DNA from: Bacteroidaceae bacterium | GTDB lineage: Bacteria > Bacteroidota > Bacteroidia > Bacteroidales > Bacteroidaceae | Assembly: GCA_017524545.1 (NCBI GenBank) | Contig: JAFXVN010000085.1 | Coordinates: forward strand, 1-64,000 | Direction: 5' to 3' | Length of the DNA: 64,000 nucleotides | In this document: positions 1 through 7,487 of the stretch, piece after piece | How positions within the stretch are numbered: position 1 is the stretch's first letter | Layout of the letters: each line of letters opens with the position of its first letter | Program-made: the position numbers and the translations under genes | Notes under the pieces: model-generated | Seen by the model: only the letters and a program-made list of their open reading frames with translations | Told to the model about the DNA's origin: nothing | The model's database searches: none

Positions 1-585
1 CGTGAGGAAGAAGATGCGCGCCCTGTCCTTGCAGACGGCATCGTAGCTCGTGCCGAGCTTGTCGGCGAGCGACTTCTGCTGCTGCTCGATTGTGTCGAAG
101 AGCTCGTCCCAGACGGCCACGACGTGAACGCCCGTCCCCGAGGGGCTGATGTGGATAGCCACGATGCTGAGGTCTCTGGTGCCGTCGGGATAAGCGTCCT
201 CTTTCCTCTGCATGGCCGCCCATTCCTTGGCTCGCAGCCTCGCCTCCCGCTCTGCCCATTTGTAGGCTTCCTCAACGCCCTCATGTTTAATGCGCCTTTT
301 GAACTCCTCTTCGTGGTGGATGTCCACGTCGAGGCAGAAGAGGCCTGAGAGCCGCGCGTTCTCGTCCTTGCGCAGTTTGCCGCCGAACCGTGCCTGCCAC
401 GTAATGGCAGGCAGTTGCGTCTTGTAGCGCTCGGCATCGGGGCGGTGCTCGCGCACCTTGTCGGTGAGCATGCTGACGTTCATGTCGTCCAGCAGCGTCT
501 CGAAGTACGCCCGCGTCAGGGGCTTTGGCTGGTTGTCCTGCACTCGGTTCACGTAGTCGCAGGGGCTGTATTCATTGCTGTTCAT
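1..585 (-). CDS. BT4734/VirE-N family primase-type protein, N-terminal part (runs off the left edge)
   Basis: An open frame starts with MNSNEYSPCDYVNRVQ and stays open to the window edge (195 codons seen). It carries the hallmarks of the VirE-N/BT4734 N-terminal domain: a hydrophobic strand ending in an acidic pair (LSGLFCLDVDIHH, about residues 86-98), the segment ISPSGTGVHVVAVWDE (about 146-161), and a D-A-V-C-K-D-RARIFFLT stretch at the cut. In Bacteroidota this domain opens large primase/helicase-like proteins of mobile elements; the rest lies outside. Its start overlaps the end of the upstream small gene by 14 bases, so the two are probably translated together. Family is recognised by motif only; a replication role is inference. 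Confidence 0.7.
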   Translation of the reverse strand, partial: MNSNEYSPCDYVNRVQDNQPKPLTRAYFETLLDDMNVSMLTDKVREHRPDAERYKTQLPAITWQARFGGKLRKDENARLSGLFCLDVDIHHEEEFKRRIKHEGVEEAYKWAEREARLRAKEWAAMQRKEDAYPDGTRDLSIVAIHISPSGTGVHVVAVWDELFDTIEQQQKSLADKLGTSYDAVCKDRARIFFLT

Positions 586-904
586 AGATTTTCCTTTTTA
601 TGAAATTGATACAATCCTCGTAGTTGCACTCGGACATGAGGACGGACTTCGTGTCGCACCTGACGGTCAGGTGTATGCGGAACTCCTCCGTGACGGGGTT
701 CCACCATACAGAGCAGTCCTTGCCCTGACGAATGCGGCGGCCGTTGCGTTCTCCCACGATAACCTTCGCCTTCTCGTCCTCGACGAAGCTTGCCACGTCC
801 ATTTCGGGCGAGATGCGGAACCTGCCCACCACGGGAGCGCTGGTGGGTAGCGCGTTCTTGCGTGTTGTGATGGAAATATCCACCTTCTCTATTAACGTCT
901 TCAT
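572..904 (-). CDS. Small protein of unknown function in a mobile-element replication module
   Basis: A 110-residue protein starting MKTLIEKVDISITTRKN. I do not recognise the family. It is soluble and charged, with no signal peptide or membrane segment. A longer frame extends upstream, but this start gives a 7-base gap to the preceding OB-fold-like gene, while the longer version would run through that gene. The stop overlaps the start of the VirE-N protein by 14 bases. Position between an OB-fold-like protein and a primase-type protein suggests an accessory role in element replication; that is inference from context. Confidence 0.6.
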   Translation of the reverse strand: MKTLIEKVDISITTRKNALPTSAPVVGRFRISPEMDVASFVEDEKAKVIVGERNGRRIRQGKDCSVWWNPVTEEFRIHLTVRCDTKSVLMSECNYEDCINFIKRKIYEQQ

Positions 905-911
905 GGCTCTG

Positions 912-1187
912 CTAAATGTTTTCGGATGGAACAATGCGCACGTCGTTGGCGATAAAGCCGCTGCGATACCTGTTCGTGCGGAAACGGAGATTGAGCGAAA
1001 CGATGTCGCCCTGACGGACATTCAGTTTTTCCCACAGGCCGCCATCGACTTGTGCCAAGAGATAGCTTTCGCCCGTCTCGTCCTCAAAGCCGAGCAGGAT
1101 GTTGCGTCGCCGCCAAGCCTTGCCAGTGGTGGTGCTTACACCTTGGCACTCTTCGCCAATGTTTAATACTTTCACTTCAAGTTTCAT
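912..1187 (-). CDS. Small OB-fold-like protein (resembles DUF3127 / ssDNA-binding type)
   Basis: A 91-residue protein, MKLEVKVLNIGEECQG at the start. It has an early strand, a TTGKAWRRRNILLGFED segment, then LLAQVDGGLWEKLNVRQGDIVSLNLRF, the alternation expected of a five-strand OB fold. Bacteroidota mobile elements often carry DUF3127 proteins of this shape, thought to bind single-stranded DNA. A -7 box lies about 65 bases upstream, just after a terminator-like hairpin, so it probably starts a transcript continuing through the next two genes. Family assignment is tentative; the fold is inferred from sequence pattern only. Confidence 0.55.
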   Translation of the reverse strand: MKLEVKVLNIGEECQGVSTTTGKAWRRRNILLGFEDETGESYLLAQVDGGLWEKLNVRQGDIVSLNLRFRTNRYRSGFIANDVRIVPSENI

Positions 1188-1253
1188 AATAATTCTTTTT
1201 TAAAAATTCCTTAATCGTTGAGTTGTCTCGTGTCGTTCTGCAGATTGACACCG

Positions 1254-1261
1254 CAAAGGTA
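1254..1261 (-). promoter_or_regulatory. -7 box for the OB-fold/small protein/VirE-N operon
   Basis: The minus strand reads TACCTTTG followed by CGG, the Bacteroidota -7 consensus TAnnTTTG. It is about 65 bases before the first start codon of the three-gene set and directly downstream of a terminator-like hairpin. Confidence 0.6.
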
Positions 1262-1269
1262 CGGCAACA

Positions 1270-1301
1270 AAAAAGGCGGCGGAAATGATTTTCCGTCGCC
1301 G
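1270..1301 (-). terminator. Intrinsic terminator after the S24 gene
   Basis: On the minus strand an 11-base stem (GGCGACGGAAA / TTTCCGCCGCC, one mismatch) is followed at once by a run of six T. It lies downstream of the S24 repressor-like gene and the iteron block, and would insulate the next promoter. Confidence 0.65.
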
Positions 1302-1403
1302 TAGAGTTTGTGAGAGTTTCTTGTAGAGTTTTGGGCTTCTGTGAGAGTTTTACCCCAAAACACCCCAAAAACGTGAGAGTTTTTGAGAGTTTTGTGAGAG
1401 TTT
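1301..1403. repeat. Iteron-like direct repeats, seven copies of GTGAGAGTTT-like unit
   Basis: Seven copies of a 9-10 base unit (GTGAGAGTTT, with GTAGAGTTT and TGAGAGTTTT variants) lie in about 100 bases, all in one direction, starting exactly at the stop codon of the S24 gene. An 11-base A/C-rich doublet (ccccaaaa twice) sits between copies. Repeated sites like this serve as initiator or repressor binding arrays in plasmids and integrative elements. Next to a primase-type gene and a UmuD-like protein, a replication or operator role is a reasonable guess. Confidence 0.65.
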
Positions 1404-2251
1404 TATCCGCCCAGCAGTTCTTTTGTCTTCTGCGCTATTGCCAGATAGTCGTTGTAGCGCTTGCCCTGTACGGGCGCTTTGTCCGGTCGCCATAGTGCCA
1501 ATGGCTTCGAGAAACTGTCCACAGCCATTCGCTGCATTTCGGCTCTTTGCGGTAAGTTTGTATGCCGAGGCACTTCGGTCTTCACCATCCCGATAAATGT
1601 GTCAAAATCATCCTCTCGCACGATATTCAAATCAGCCATCACTCTATATACCGCATACCATTGGCGGGCAACGGTAATCGACGGGGCAATCTCGCGGATA
1701 GCCCTCGATATTTGCACCCGGCTGATTTCCTCGGGTTCCGACAGCCTCGCCTTCGCCTTGTTGATGAATCTCAGGCACGACTTGTACTTGATGCGCGGCG
1801 CCTGTCTGATGATGTCCCTAATCCTGCCTGCAATATATACGGTCTGGCTCTCTTCCAAGGGGAACGCCTCGTAATCCTCGTTTTGAGGCACCAGCCAAGG
1901 CTTGCCGTTCTCGTCCTCGCAATAGGTCTTCAGAGTGCATTCGCCATCAACCCTAACCAGCACGATGTCGCCGTCGCTGATGGAAACGCCAGCCTCCACC
2001 ACCACCACATCGCCCGCCAGAATGTCGGCATCCTTCATCGAGTCGCCCGTCACCGTTGCCATAAAGACGCGGTTCATCGGCAGGTACTCTCTGGGCAGCA
2101 TAGCCATTTCGCACGCCACGTCGCCCACATCATTCGGCAGTCCGCACGGCACCCGCCCATCATAGAGCGGCACAGGCGTATCGCACAGCTGCGGCTTCCA
2201 TCCCTGCGCCTCCAGCACCTCAAATAGTTCTTTCAATTCTTGTTCAGTCAT
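1403..2251 (-). CDS. UmuD/LexA-like S24 peptidase with a long C-terminal extension
   Basis: 282 residues. The N-terminal half matches UmuD closely in layout: a Cys-Gly cleavage-type site (RVPCGLP, C36-G37), the catalytic serine in TGDSM (S71) and the catalytic lysine in ECTLKTY (K108); the 35 and 37 residue spacings are nearly those of UmuD. Like UmuD and unlike LexA or phage repressors, it has no N-terminal helix-turn-helix. Residues about 150-282 form an extra, mostly helical domain that I cannot name (contains VQISRAIREIAPSITVARQW, which could be a DNA-binding helix pair). It diverges from the antitoxin gene and faces the iteron block. Probably an SOS-responsive regulator of the element; the C-terminal role is unknown. 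Confidence 0.75.
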   Translation of the reverse strand: MTEQELKELFEVLEAQGWKPQLCDTPVPLYDGRVPCGLPNDVGDVACEMAMLPREYLPMNRVFMATVTGDSMKDADILAGDVVVVEAGVSISDGDIVLVRVDGECTLKTYCEDENGKPWLVPQNEDYEAFPLEESQTVYIAGRIRDIIRQAPRIKYKSCLRFINKAKARLSEPEEISRVQISRAIREIAPSITVARQWYAVYRVMADLNIVREDDFDTFIGMVKTEVPRHTNLPQRAEMQRMAVDSFSKPLALWRPDKAPVQGKRYNDYLAIAQKTKELLGG

Positions 2252-2289
2252 GTTTCTGTGTTTTATTCATTATTTATTATCCTGTTCCC

Positions 2290-2320
2290 TTTGGAGATTC
2301 AAAAATAAGCCTTAACTTTG
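2290..2320 (+). promoter_or_regulatory. Promoter of the antitoxin gene
   Basis: A TTTG -33 element and a TAACTTTG -7 box separated by 19 bases, the usual Bacteroidota arrangement. The -7 box ends 25 bases before the start codon. It lies in the divergent region shared with the S24 gene. Confidence 0.6.
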
Positions 2321-2345
2321 CAGGCAGAAACCAATAATTGCCGTT

Positions 2346-2597
2346 ATGACAGCAGTACAACTAAATGCAGATATACTGCGCAATCTGGGTGCTCTTGCAG
2401 AAGACGAGAGTATGCTGAAACGTGTAGCCAAGTATCTGCGCAGGCTCGTATCCGAGAAGCAAAACGACCCGACGCTTCTCACCCGAAAAGAGTTTTTTGC
2501 CCGTGTTGACGAGGCAAGGGACCAAATCAGGCGTGGCGAAGGCATCGAGATGTTGCCAGAAGAATCATTGGACGAATTCCTCGAAAGAGTTGGCTGA
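2346..2597 (+). CDS. Type II antitoxin-like protein
   Basis: An 83-residue protein: MTAVQLNADILRNLGALAED, then KRVAKYLRRLVSEKQ, a middle linker and DEARDQIRRGEGIEMLPEES. Bacteroidota antitoxins that precede RelE/YoeB-type toxins have this layout, a short dimerising start with a charged helix and then a toxin-wrapping tail ending near a GEGI motif. Its stop codon overlaps the ATG of a 29-residue frame that matches only the toxin's last segment. It has its own promoter. The antitoxin seems intact; its partner is not. Confidence 0.65.
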   Translation: MTAVQLNADILRNLGALAEDESMLKRVAKYLRRLVSEKQNDPTLLTRKEFFARVDEARDQIRRGEGIEMLPEESLDEFLERVG

Positions 2598-2686
2598 TGT
2601 ATAAGCATCGTATGATTTACGAAATTTTCGACACAGAGGTTTATGTGGACGTCCTCTCTGCCTACGGCCATTATGGAGATAAGTGA
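2597..2686 (+). pseudogene. C-terminal remnant of a YoeB/RelE-type toxin
   Basis: A 29-residue frame that begins in the TGATG overlap with the antitoxin stop. It reads MYKHRMIYEIFDTEVYVDV and ends in GHYGDK. This matches the last strands of YoeB/Txe toxins, which typically end HR-x-x-Y-x-x-x-D...GHY. The family is about 85-100 residues, so the first two thirds are missing. The clean junction at the overlap suggests an internal deletion rather than point decay. It could still be translated as a short peptide able to bind the antitoxin. Confidence 0.65.
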
Positions 2687-2917
2687 AGGCTCCAATCGCC
2701 GTTTCCGCAACCCATACCGTTTCCCTCGCCATCCAGCGGGGGATTCTTGTCTCCCGCATCTTACCTCTGCCATCAGCCTCAGCCTTCTTACTTCTTACAT
2801 CTTCCCTCATCTTTCTTACCTCTCCAAAAGTACCAATAATTTTGTGTCGGTCATTGGTTTACTTTTCTCTTTTCCCTTAATTGAATTTCAGCTTTGGTAA
2901 GGCATATTAAAACTTAT

Positions 2918-5587
2918 TTAAATACTTATCCTATTCTTTGTCTGTTTTCCTGGAACTATCATATAGTCCATTGCGTTTGCTAAAGCTATTTGTTGGGCAT
3001 ATTCTTTCTTTGCCTGGACAACAGCATCGTCTATCTTATTTTCGCCCTTCACCTCGATTATAATATACGAGCCATCCTCCTTTTGAACAAGGAAGTCAGG
3101 ATAGTATGAACGAACCGTATTAGATTCTGGGTCGATATAATTAATGACGAAATCAGTCTGCCCAGCCGTTAACATGCCAGTAAACCATACTTTTGAAAGA
3201 CGTTCATCATTGATAAGGTTCCAGAACATATCGTTCTCTGGTCCTGAATCAAAACAGTAATTGTCCACATTGAAGGTTTTGGCACGATAGTCTTTGTACT
3301 TGTCATCATTATATGAAGCAAGAAGCCCATCTTTGTATTTGATACGATAGAACTCTTCGCCTTTTAATTTGGGGTCTTTTACAAGTTCAAGAGTGACATT
3401 TTCCTCGCTCTTGTATTCTATTATATCAAATAATTCTCTGAATAGTCGTGGTATAACTTCGTCATAAAGAAGTTCATTGAACTCATTCACTCGCTTGCAA
3501 ATACTTTCGATTGGCTCTGTTAGAGTTAGCATGACCGCTTTTACATACAAAGGACTTATGTTAAGATAACGAGCGATTTCACCAACCAAAGTAAACTCGG
3601 AGAAACGTCTCTGGTCTTTGATGTCAGAAATGTTTTCTCTTCCACCAACGACTTTGCTCAAATCATTAATGCTTCTTCTTGATGCCGTAATTTTATATCT
3701 ATCCAAATTAACTTCTTCTAGCTTAAGATCGATGTGCTCTGCCAGTTTCTTCTTGTTCATTTGGTAGAGCTTTTTTATCTTCTTAATCTCAATTTTTATC
3801 GATGGAAGAACGAGTCTTACTTCTGCCACATTCTTGTTTTCTCCTGCACTAGACATCTCTTCGAGAGTAATGTTGAAATTGTCCTTCAATTCATTATTCA
3901 GGATTTCCATGTTTTCTTGTGAGAAAAAGAGGTAGGCTGTGTGTTGGAAGTCGCCTATCTGGCGCATACAACGCATAGTAGCTTGGAGCACGAAAACTGT
4001 TGAATTTGCCTTTCTATACATGGCCACAGCAAAAAGTGAACGACAGTTCCAGCCCTCTTTGCCCTTACCGACAAGAATGATAAATTGTTTTTCTGATGTT
4101 TTGGAATCGAGCCGCTTAAACTCTCTTAAATCGTCGTTTGTAGTGTACCTTTCGTCACCAACGTTCACGAGGATCTTAGATGTCGGTATATTCAGTTTAA
4201 TTAATTCGTTTTCTATTGCAGGGCGCAATTCTGTTACGGCTTCTTCGATTGAAGATGCGAAGAAGGCCATCTTTGGCAACATACCCTCTACTCGATTTTC
4301 ACCACATTTTTTCCAGAAGTCTCCAATTGCTTTGCGACAGAAAACTTGAGTATTATCTCTGATATTTTCTAGAGCAAGAGGATCTACTTTCTTAAGATAG
4401 GAATGGTCTATAGCATCGCGAAGTCCATATGAATAGACAACTTCAGGAAGAAGTCTATTCTTTACATATGGTGTGCCTGTATAGTTGTAGCAGCCGACTA
4501 CGCGTGAGCCTGCCTTATCTAGGTTTGCAGCAAGTTCATTAATTGTGACACGAAGACTTGTTGCTCTTGTGCTTGTCATTAAGTCTTCTTGCAATTTGCT
4601 TCCGAAGACATGATGGGCCTCATCCACATAGATGCCAAGTTGCTTCAATCTGGATAGTTTTACAAATCTATTATTGTTTATAAGTTGTATCTCCTTCTCA
4701 ACATCTTCAATACCAGCTTGCTCGCCAAGCGAAGCCAAACGACTCTTCAAAGAAAGAGCTGTATATTTACCAGTCTCTTCGCCAAAAAGCGTTTGTGCGG
4801 CTGACTTTTGCGTGTGCTCTTTCTTTAAGATGATTTTTTGGGTATTGGAGATGATAATATTATAGTCAGACTTGTCTATTGTGGAGAGTTGAGTGGAGTT
4901 ATCATCCAAGAAATGAAACTTCAGATTAGCATCGAGCCAAGAAAGATATTCTTGTGGAACGACTTTTATCTTGTCGAGGTTTTGAACATCTTCTATCACA
5001 CTCTCTCGAACAGTTCTATCGGGCACAAAGATGATGGCATTATGGCAATAGCGTTCATCTTTCGGATACTTGTTCGCCAACAAGAACTCATAAAAAATAC
5101 TTGTGGCCATTAGAACCGTCTTGCCCAAACCCATTGTCAAGGCAAAGATGTAGTTTGGGTATTCTTGTTGCATGGCCTTGATTTGCTCGAAAATTTGGGC
5201 AAAGTAGCCCTTTGTTTCGTCTTGACCTACCTCTGTCACATCGAAGAGAGATAGCTGTCCCTTCTTGTCTATACCAGCGAACTGACGGCCTTCAAATTTG
5301 CCGTTCTTGTTATACCATTGTTCGAATATCTGCCAGAGTTTTTGATTCGCGCAAAACTCTTTCAGGAAGACATATGTTTCCAGAGCCTCGAACTGAGGGG
5401 TGCGCAGATATGCCTTCGAATTTTCTTTAGGGTTGTTGTAGTTTAGGAATTTCTTCGAAAGCGGTTTGAACTCTGCATAGACACGTTTGTGCTCAGTCCG
5501 CAAGAAATGTTGCAGATATTGATAGAATGGGAAATCTATCGTCGTTGTTGTTGATTTCTTTCTTCCTCTTGGCATGGCTCTATGCAT
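2918..5587 (-). CDS. res: Type III restriction enzyme-like helicase-nuclease (Res)
   Basis: 889 residues. A superfamily 2 helicase core with Walker A TMGLGKT (151-157) and Walker B DEAH (322-325), further helicase motifs around IILVGKGKEGWNCRSL, and a C-terminal PD-(D/E)xK nuclease: YYPDFLV (D831) then IIEVKGENK (E845, K847). This is the Res arrangement of type III restriction systems. The ATG overlaps the stop of the methyltransferase gene (ATGCATAG, 8 bases); a second ATG four codons on (MPRGRKK) could be the real start. Last gene of a three-gene operon that is clearly more AT-rich than the flanking chromosome, which suggests horizontal transfer. Confidence 0.85.
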   Translation of the reverse strand: MHRAMPRGRKKSTTTTIDFPFYQYLQHFLRTEHKRVYAEFKPLSKKFLNYNNPKENSKAYLRTPQFEALETYVFLKEFCANQKLWQIFEQWYNKNGKFEGRQFAGIDKKGQLSLFDVTEVGQDETKGYFAQIFEQIKAMQQEYPNYIFALTMGLGKTVLMATSIFYEFLLANKYPKDERYCHNAIIFVPDRTVRESVIEDVQNLDKIKVVPQEYLSWLDANLKFHFLDDNSTQLSTIDKSDYNIIISNTQKIILKKEHTQKSAAQTLFGEETGKYTALSLKSRLASLGEQAGIEDVEKEIQLINNNRFVKLSRLKQLGIYVDEAHHVFGSKLQEDLMTSTRATSLRVTINELAANLDKAGSRVVGCYNYTGTPYVKNRLLPEVVYSYGLRDAIDHSYLKKVDPLALENIRDNTQVFCRKAIGDFWKKCGENRVEGMLPKMAFFASSIEEAVTELRPAIENELIKLNIPTSKILVNVGDERYTTNDDLREFKRLDSKTSEKQFIILVGKGKEGWNCRSLFAVAMYRKANSTVFVLQATMRCMRQIGDFQHTAYLFFSQENMEILNNELKDNFNITLEEMSSAGENKNVAEVRLVLPSIKIEIKKIKKLYQMNKKKLAEHIDLKLEEVNLDRYKITASRRSINDLSKVVGGRENISDIKDQRRFSEFTLVGEIARYLNISPLYVKAVMLTLTEPIESICKRVNEFNELLYDEVIPRLFRELFDIIEYKSEENVTLELVKDPKLKGEEFYRIKYKDGLLASYNDDKYKDYRAKTFNVDNYCFDSGPENDMFWNLINDERLSKVWFTGMLTAGQTDFVINYIDPESNTVRSYYPDFLVQKEDGSYIIIEVKGENKIDDAVVQAKKEYAQQIALANAMDYMIVPGKQTKNRISI

Positions 5588-7478
5588 TTAAGATGACTTC
5601 ACAAGACTCGCTCAGCAAGTCTGTTATTTTAACTTTTATCGTTCCTGAATCTTCAGGTATTTTGTAGCTCCCTTTCACCAGTTCTCTATCTTCTGGAACA
5701 TCTATTATCGTCGGATTGAATATGGCACCATCAAAGTTGAAATCAATTTTGATGCTGTCCACAAGTTCTCGCCATTCTTTTACATCTGTTTTCTCTATAG
5801 AGAGTTTTTGCAGAAGGTTCATAGGGAAGAAATCGCGAATGACGAGCCTATCGCCTTCAATCGCAATGTTCGCCTCAGAATCTCTGCGGAACTCCAGATC
5901 TACTCTGTCTCGAAGAATGTCTAAGACCTGAACATCGATGTTATATCCTTCTTCTTTCATCTGGAGTTGAAGATTCGCTCCGAGGTCAGATTCATGTCCC
6001 ATACAAACCAAAGTCACGAGTTCAACTGGCTTGCCTGGGTTTTCAGTTCTTCTCTTATCAAATGTTTCTCTGGGGAAGCCTGTTATCAATTCGTTCAAAT
6101 CGACTCTTGTCGCAATTCGGTTAATTGGCATGATTTTCACCATTCGGCCATCTTTCTCGCCATCGTACAATTCGTTGCCTGGTAGAGGTTGTAATTCGAG
6201 AGCCGAAATAAGTAACTCTTTTGCTTGAACAGGATTGCGGAAAACATCGTAGTTGTTTACATTGTAAACTTCGAAGCCTGTATATTTTACTTCTTCTTGG
6301 AAAGTTTCATTTAGTTCTCTTGCAACCTTTTCAAGGCGTTTAACTGTTGTGTCGATTGCACCGAGATTAATGTCTGCACCGATGAAGCGGCGGCCTAACT
6401 TCATGGCAACTGCTTGAGTGGTGCCGCTACCCATAAAACAATCGAACACAAGATCACCGGGATTCGTAGATGCCAGAATAATACGCTCTAAAAGAGACTC
6501 TGGTTTCTGTGTAGGATATCCGCAATTTTCGGCAGATGTGGGCTGTTGTTGAAACGACATAACATTATCCCAAACATCAGAAATGTTTTGTATAGCTTTA
6601 GTATCCGACAAGACTTCTTTTAGCTTATCCAAATCTCTAACATCAAGAAGCTGTTTTCTTAAGACTTGGTAAGAAAGTAAATCATCCCATACATCTCCAT
6701 AAGGTTTTCCCTTTTTAATAACATCTTTTAAGTATCGCTTTAATCCATGAGCAATCAAAAAATGGTCGCCATTTTCATCAACCCATCTAAACATGTCTAT
6801 ATAATCTTGGCTATGTGGCTGTCGTAACTTGTTGAAGAAGGGTGAAGAAGGATTTTTAGTATAATAAAGTATAATATCATGGCCTCGAATCCAATTGTTT
6901 GCTGAAACTTTGAAACCAGAAAGGACTGTAATATCCCAAATGATTTCTCTTCGGAAACAAGACGAACCAAATACCTCATCTAAAACAACTTTTATGTAAT
7001 GTGAACGATGTTCATCCATATGAACGTATATACTACCATTGTCTGATAGCAGTTCGCGCAAGAGAATCAACCTCTCATACATGAATTGAAGATACTCGTC
7101 ATTGCTCCAAATATCCATATATTGCTTTTCTTCGAAAGCTGTTTTGTCACTCTCGGTTTTCTTACCACGAAGTTGTATTTTCTTCTTGTAATCAGCTTTA
7201 GAATCAAAGGGAGGGTCAATATAAATCAAATCAACTTTTCCACGATATTTCTTGAGCAGATGGCTCATTACTTGGAGATTGTCACCCCAATAAATTTTAT
7301 TTATCCAGCCATTGACCTCTTCTCCATAGCTTTCTTTTTGCTGAGCCTCATAGAATTGAGTGGATGTGAATGGGCGTTTTCCCCGCCAATTGAGCATAGG
7401 TTGGCCTTTGATAGGCTCAAACTGAAAGTCTTCTACTGACTCAATGTTTTGCTCTGCTTTTAAATTTAGTTCGTCCAT
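5580..7478 (-). CDS. mod: Site-specific adenine DNA methyltransferase, type III Mod-like
   Basis: 632 residues. Motif IV DPPF (88-91, in LIYIDPPFDSKADY) comes before motif I (FDCFMGSGTTQAVAMKLG, near residue 340), the permuted order of beta-class N6-adenine methyltransferases used by type III systems. The region between is the likely target-recognition part; the C-terminal third (about 400-632) is a Mod-specific tail. It starts 9 bases after the stop of the upstream helicase gene and overlaps the Res gene by 8 bases, so all three are surely cotranscribed. It would modify host sites and, with Res, form the cutting complex. Confidence 0.85.
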   Translation of the reverse strand: MDELNLKAEQNIESVEDFQFEPIKGQPMLNWRGKRPFTSTQFYEAQQKESYGEEVNGWINKIYWGDNLQVMSHLLKKYRGKVDLIYIDPPFDSKADYKKKIQLRGKKTESDKTAFEEKQYMDIWSNDEYLQFMYERLILLRELLSDNGSIYVHMDEHRSHYIKVVLDEVFGSSCFRREIIWDITVLSGFKVSANNWIRGHDIILYYTKNPSSPFFNKLRQPHSQDYIDMFRWVDENGDHFLIAHGLKRYLKDVIKKGKPYGDVWDDLLSYQVLRKQLLDVRDLDKLKEVLSDTKAIQNISDVWDNVMSFQQQPTSAENCGYPTQKPESLLERIILASTNPGDLVFDCFMGSGTTQAVAMKLGRRFIGADINLGAIDTTVKRLEKVARELNETFQEEVKYTGFEVYNVNNYDVFRNPVQAKELLISALELQPLPGNELYDGEKDGRMVKIMPINRIATRVDLNELITGFPRETFDKRRTENPGKPVELVTLVCMGHESDLGANLQLQMKEEGYNIDVQVLDILRDRVDLEFRRDSEANIAIEGDRLVIRDFFPMNLLQKLSIEKTDVKEWRELVDSIKIDFNFDGAIFNPTIIDVPEDRELVKGSYKIPEDSGTIKVKITDLLSESCEVILNA

Positions 7479-7487
7479 ATATTGAAT

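Noticed and set aside
1177..1368. 63-codon open frame on the minus strand over the promoter and iteron region
   Set aside because: It runs across a terminator hairpin and the repeats with no recognisable protein features.
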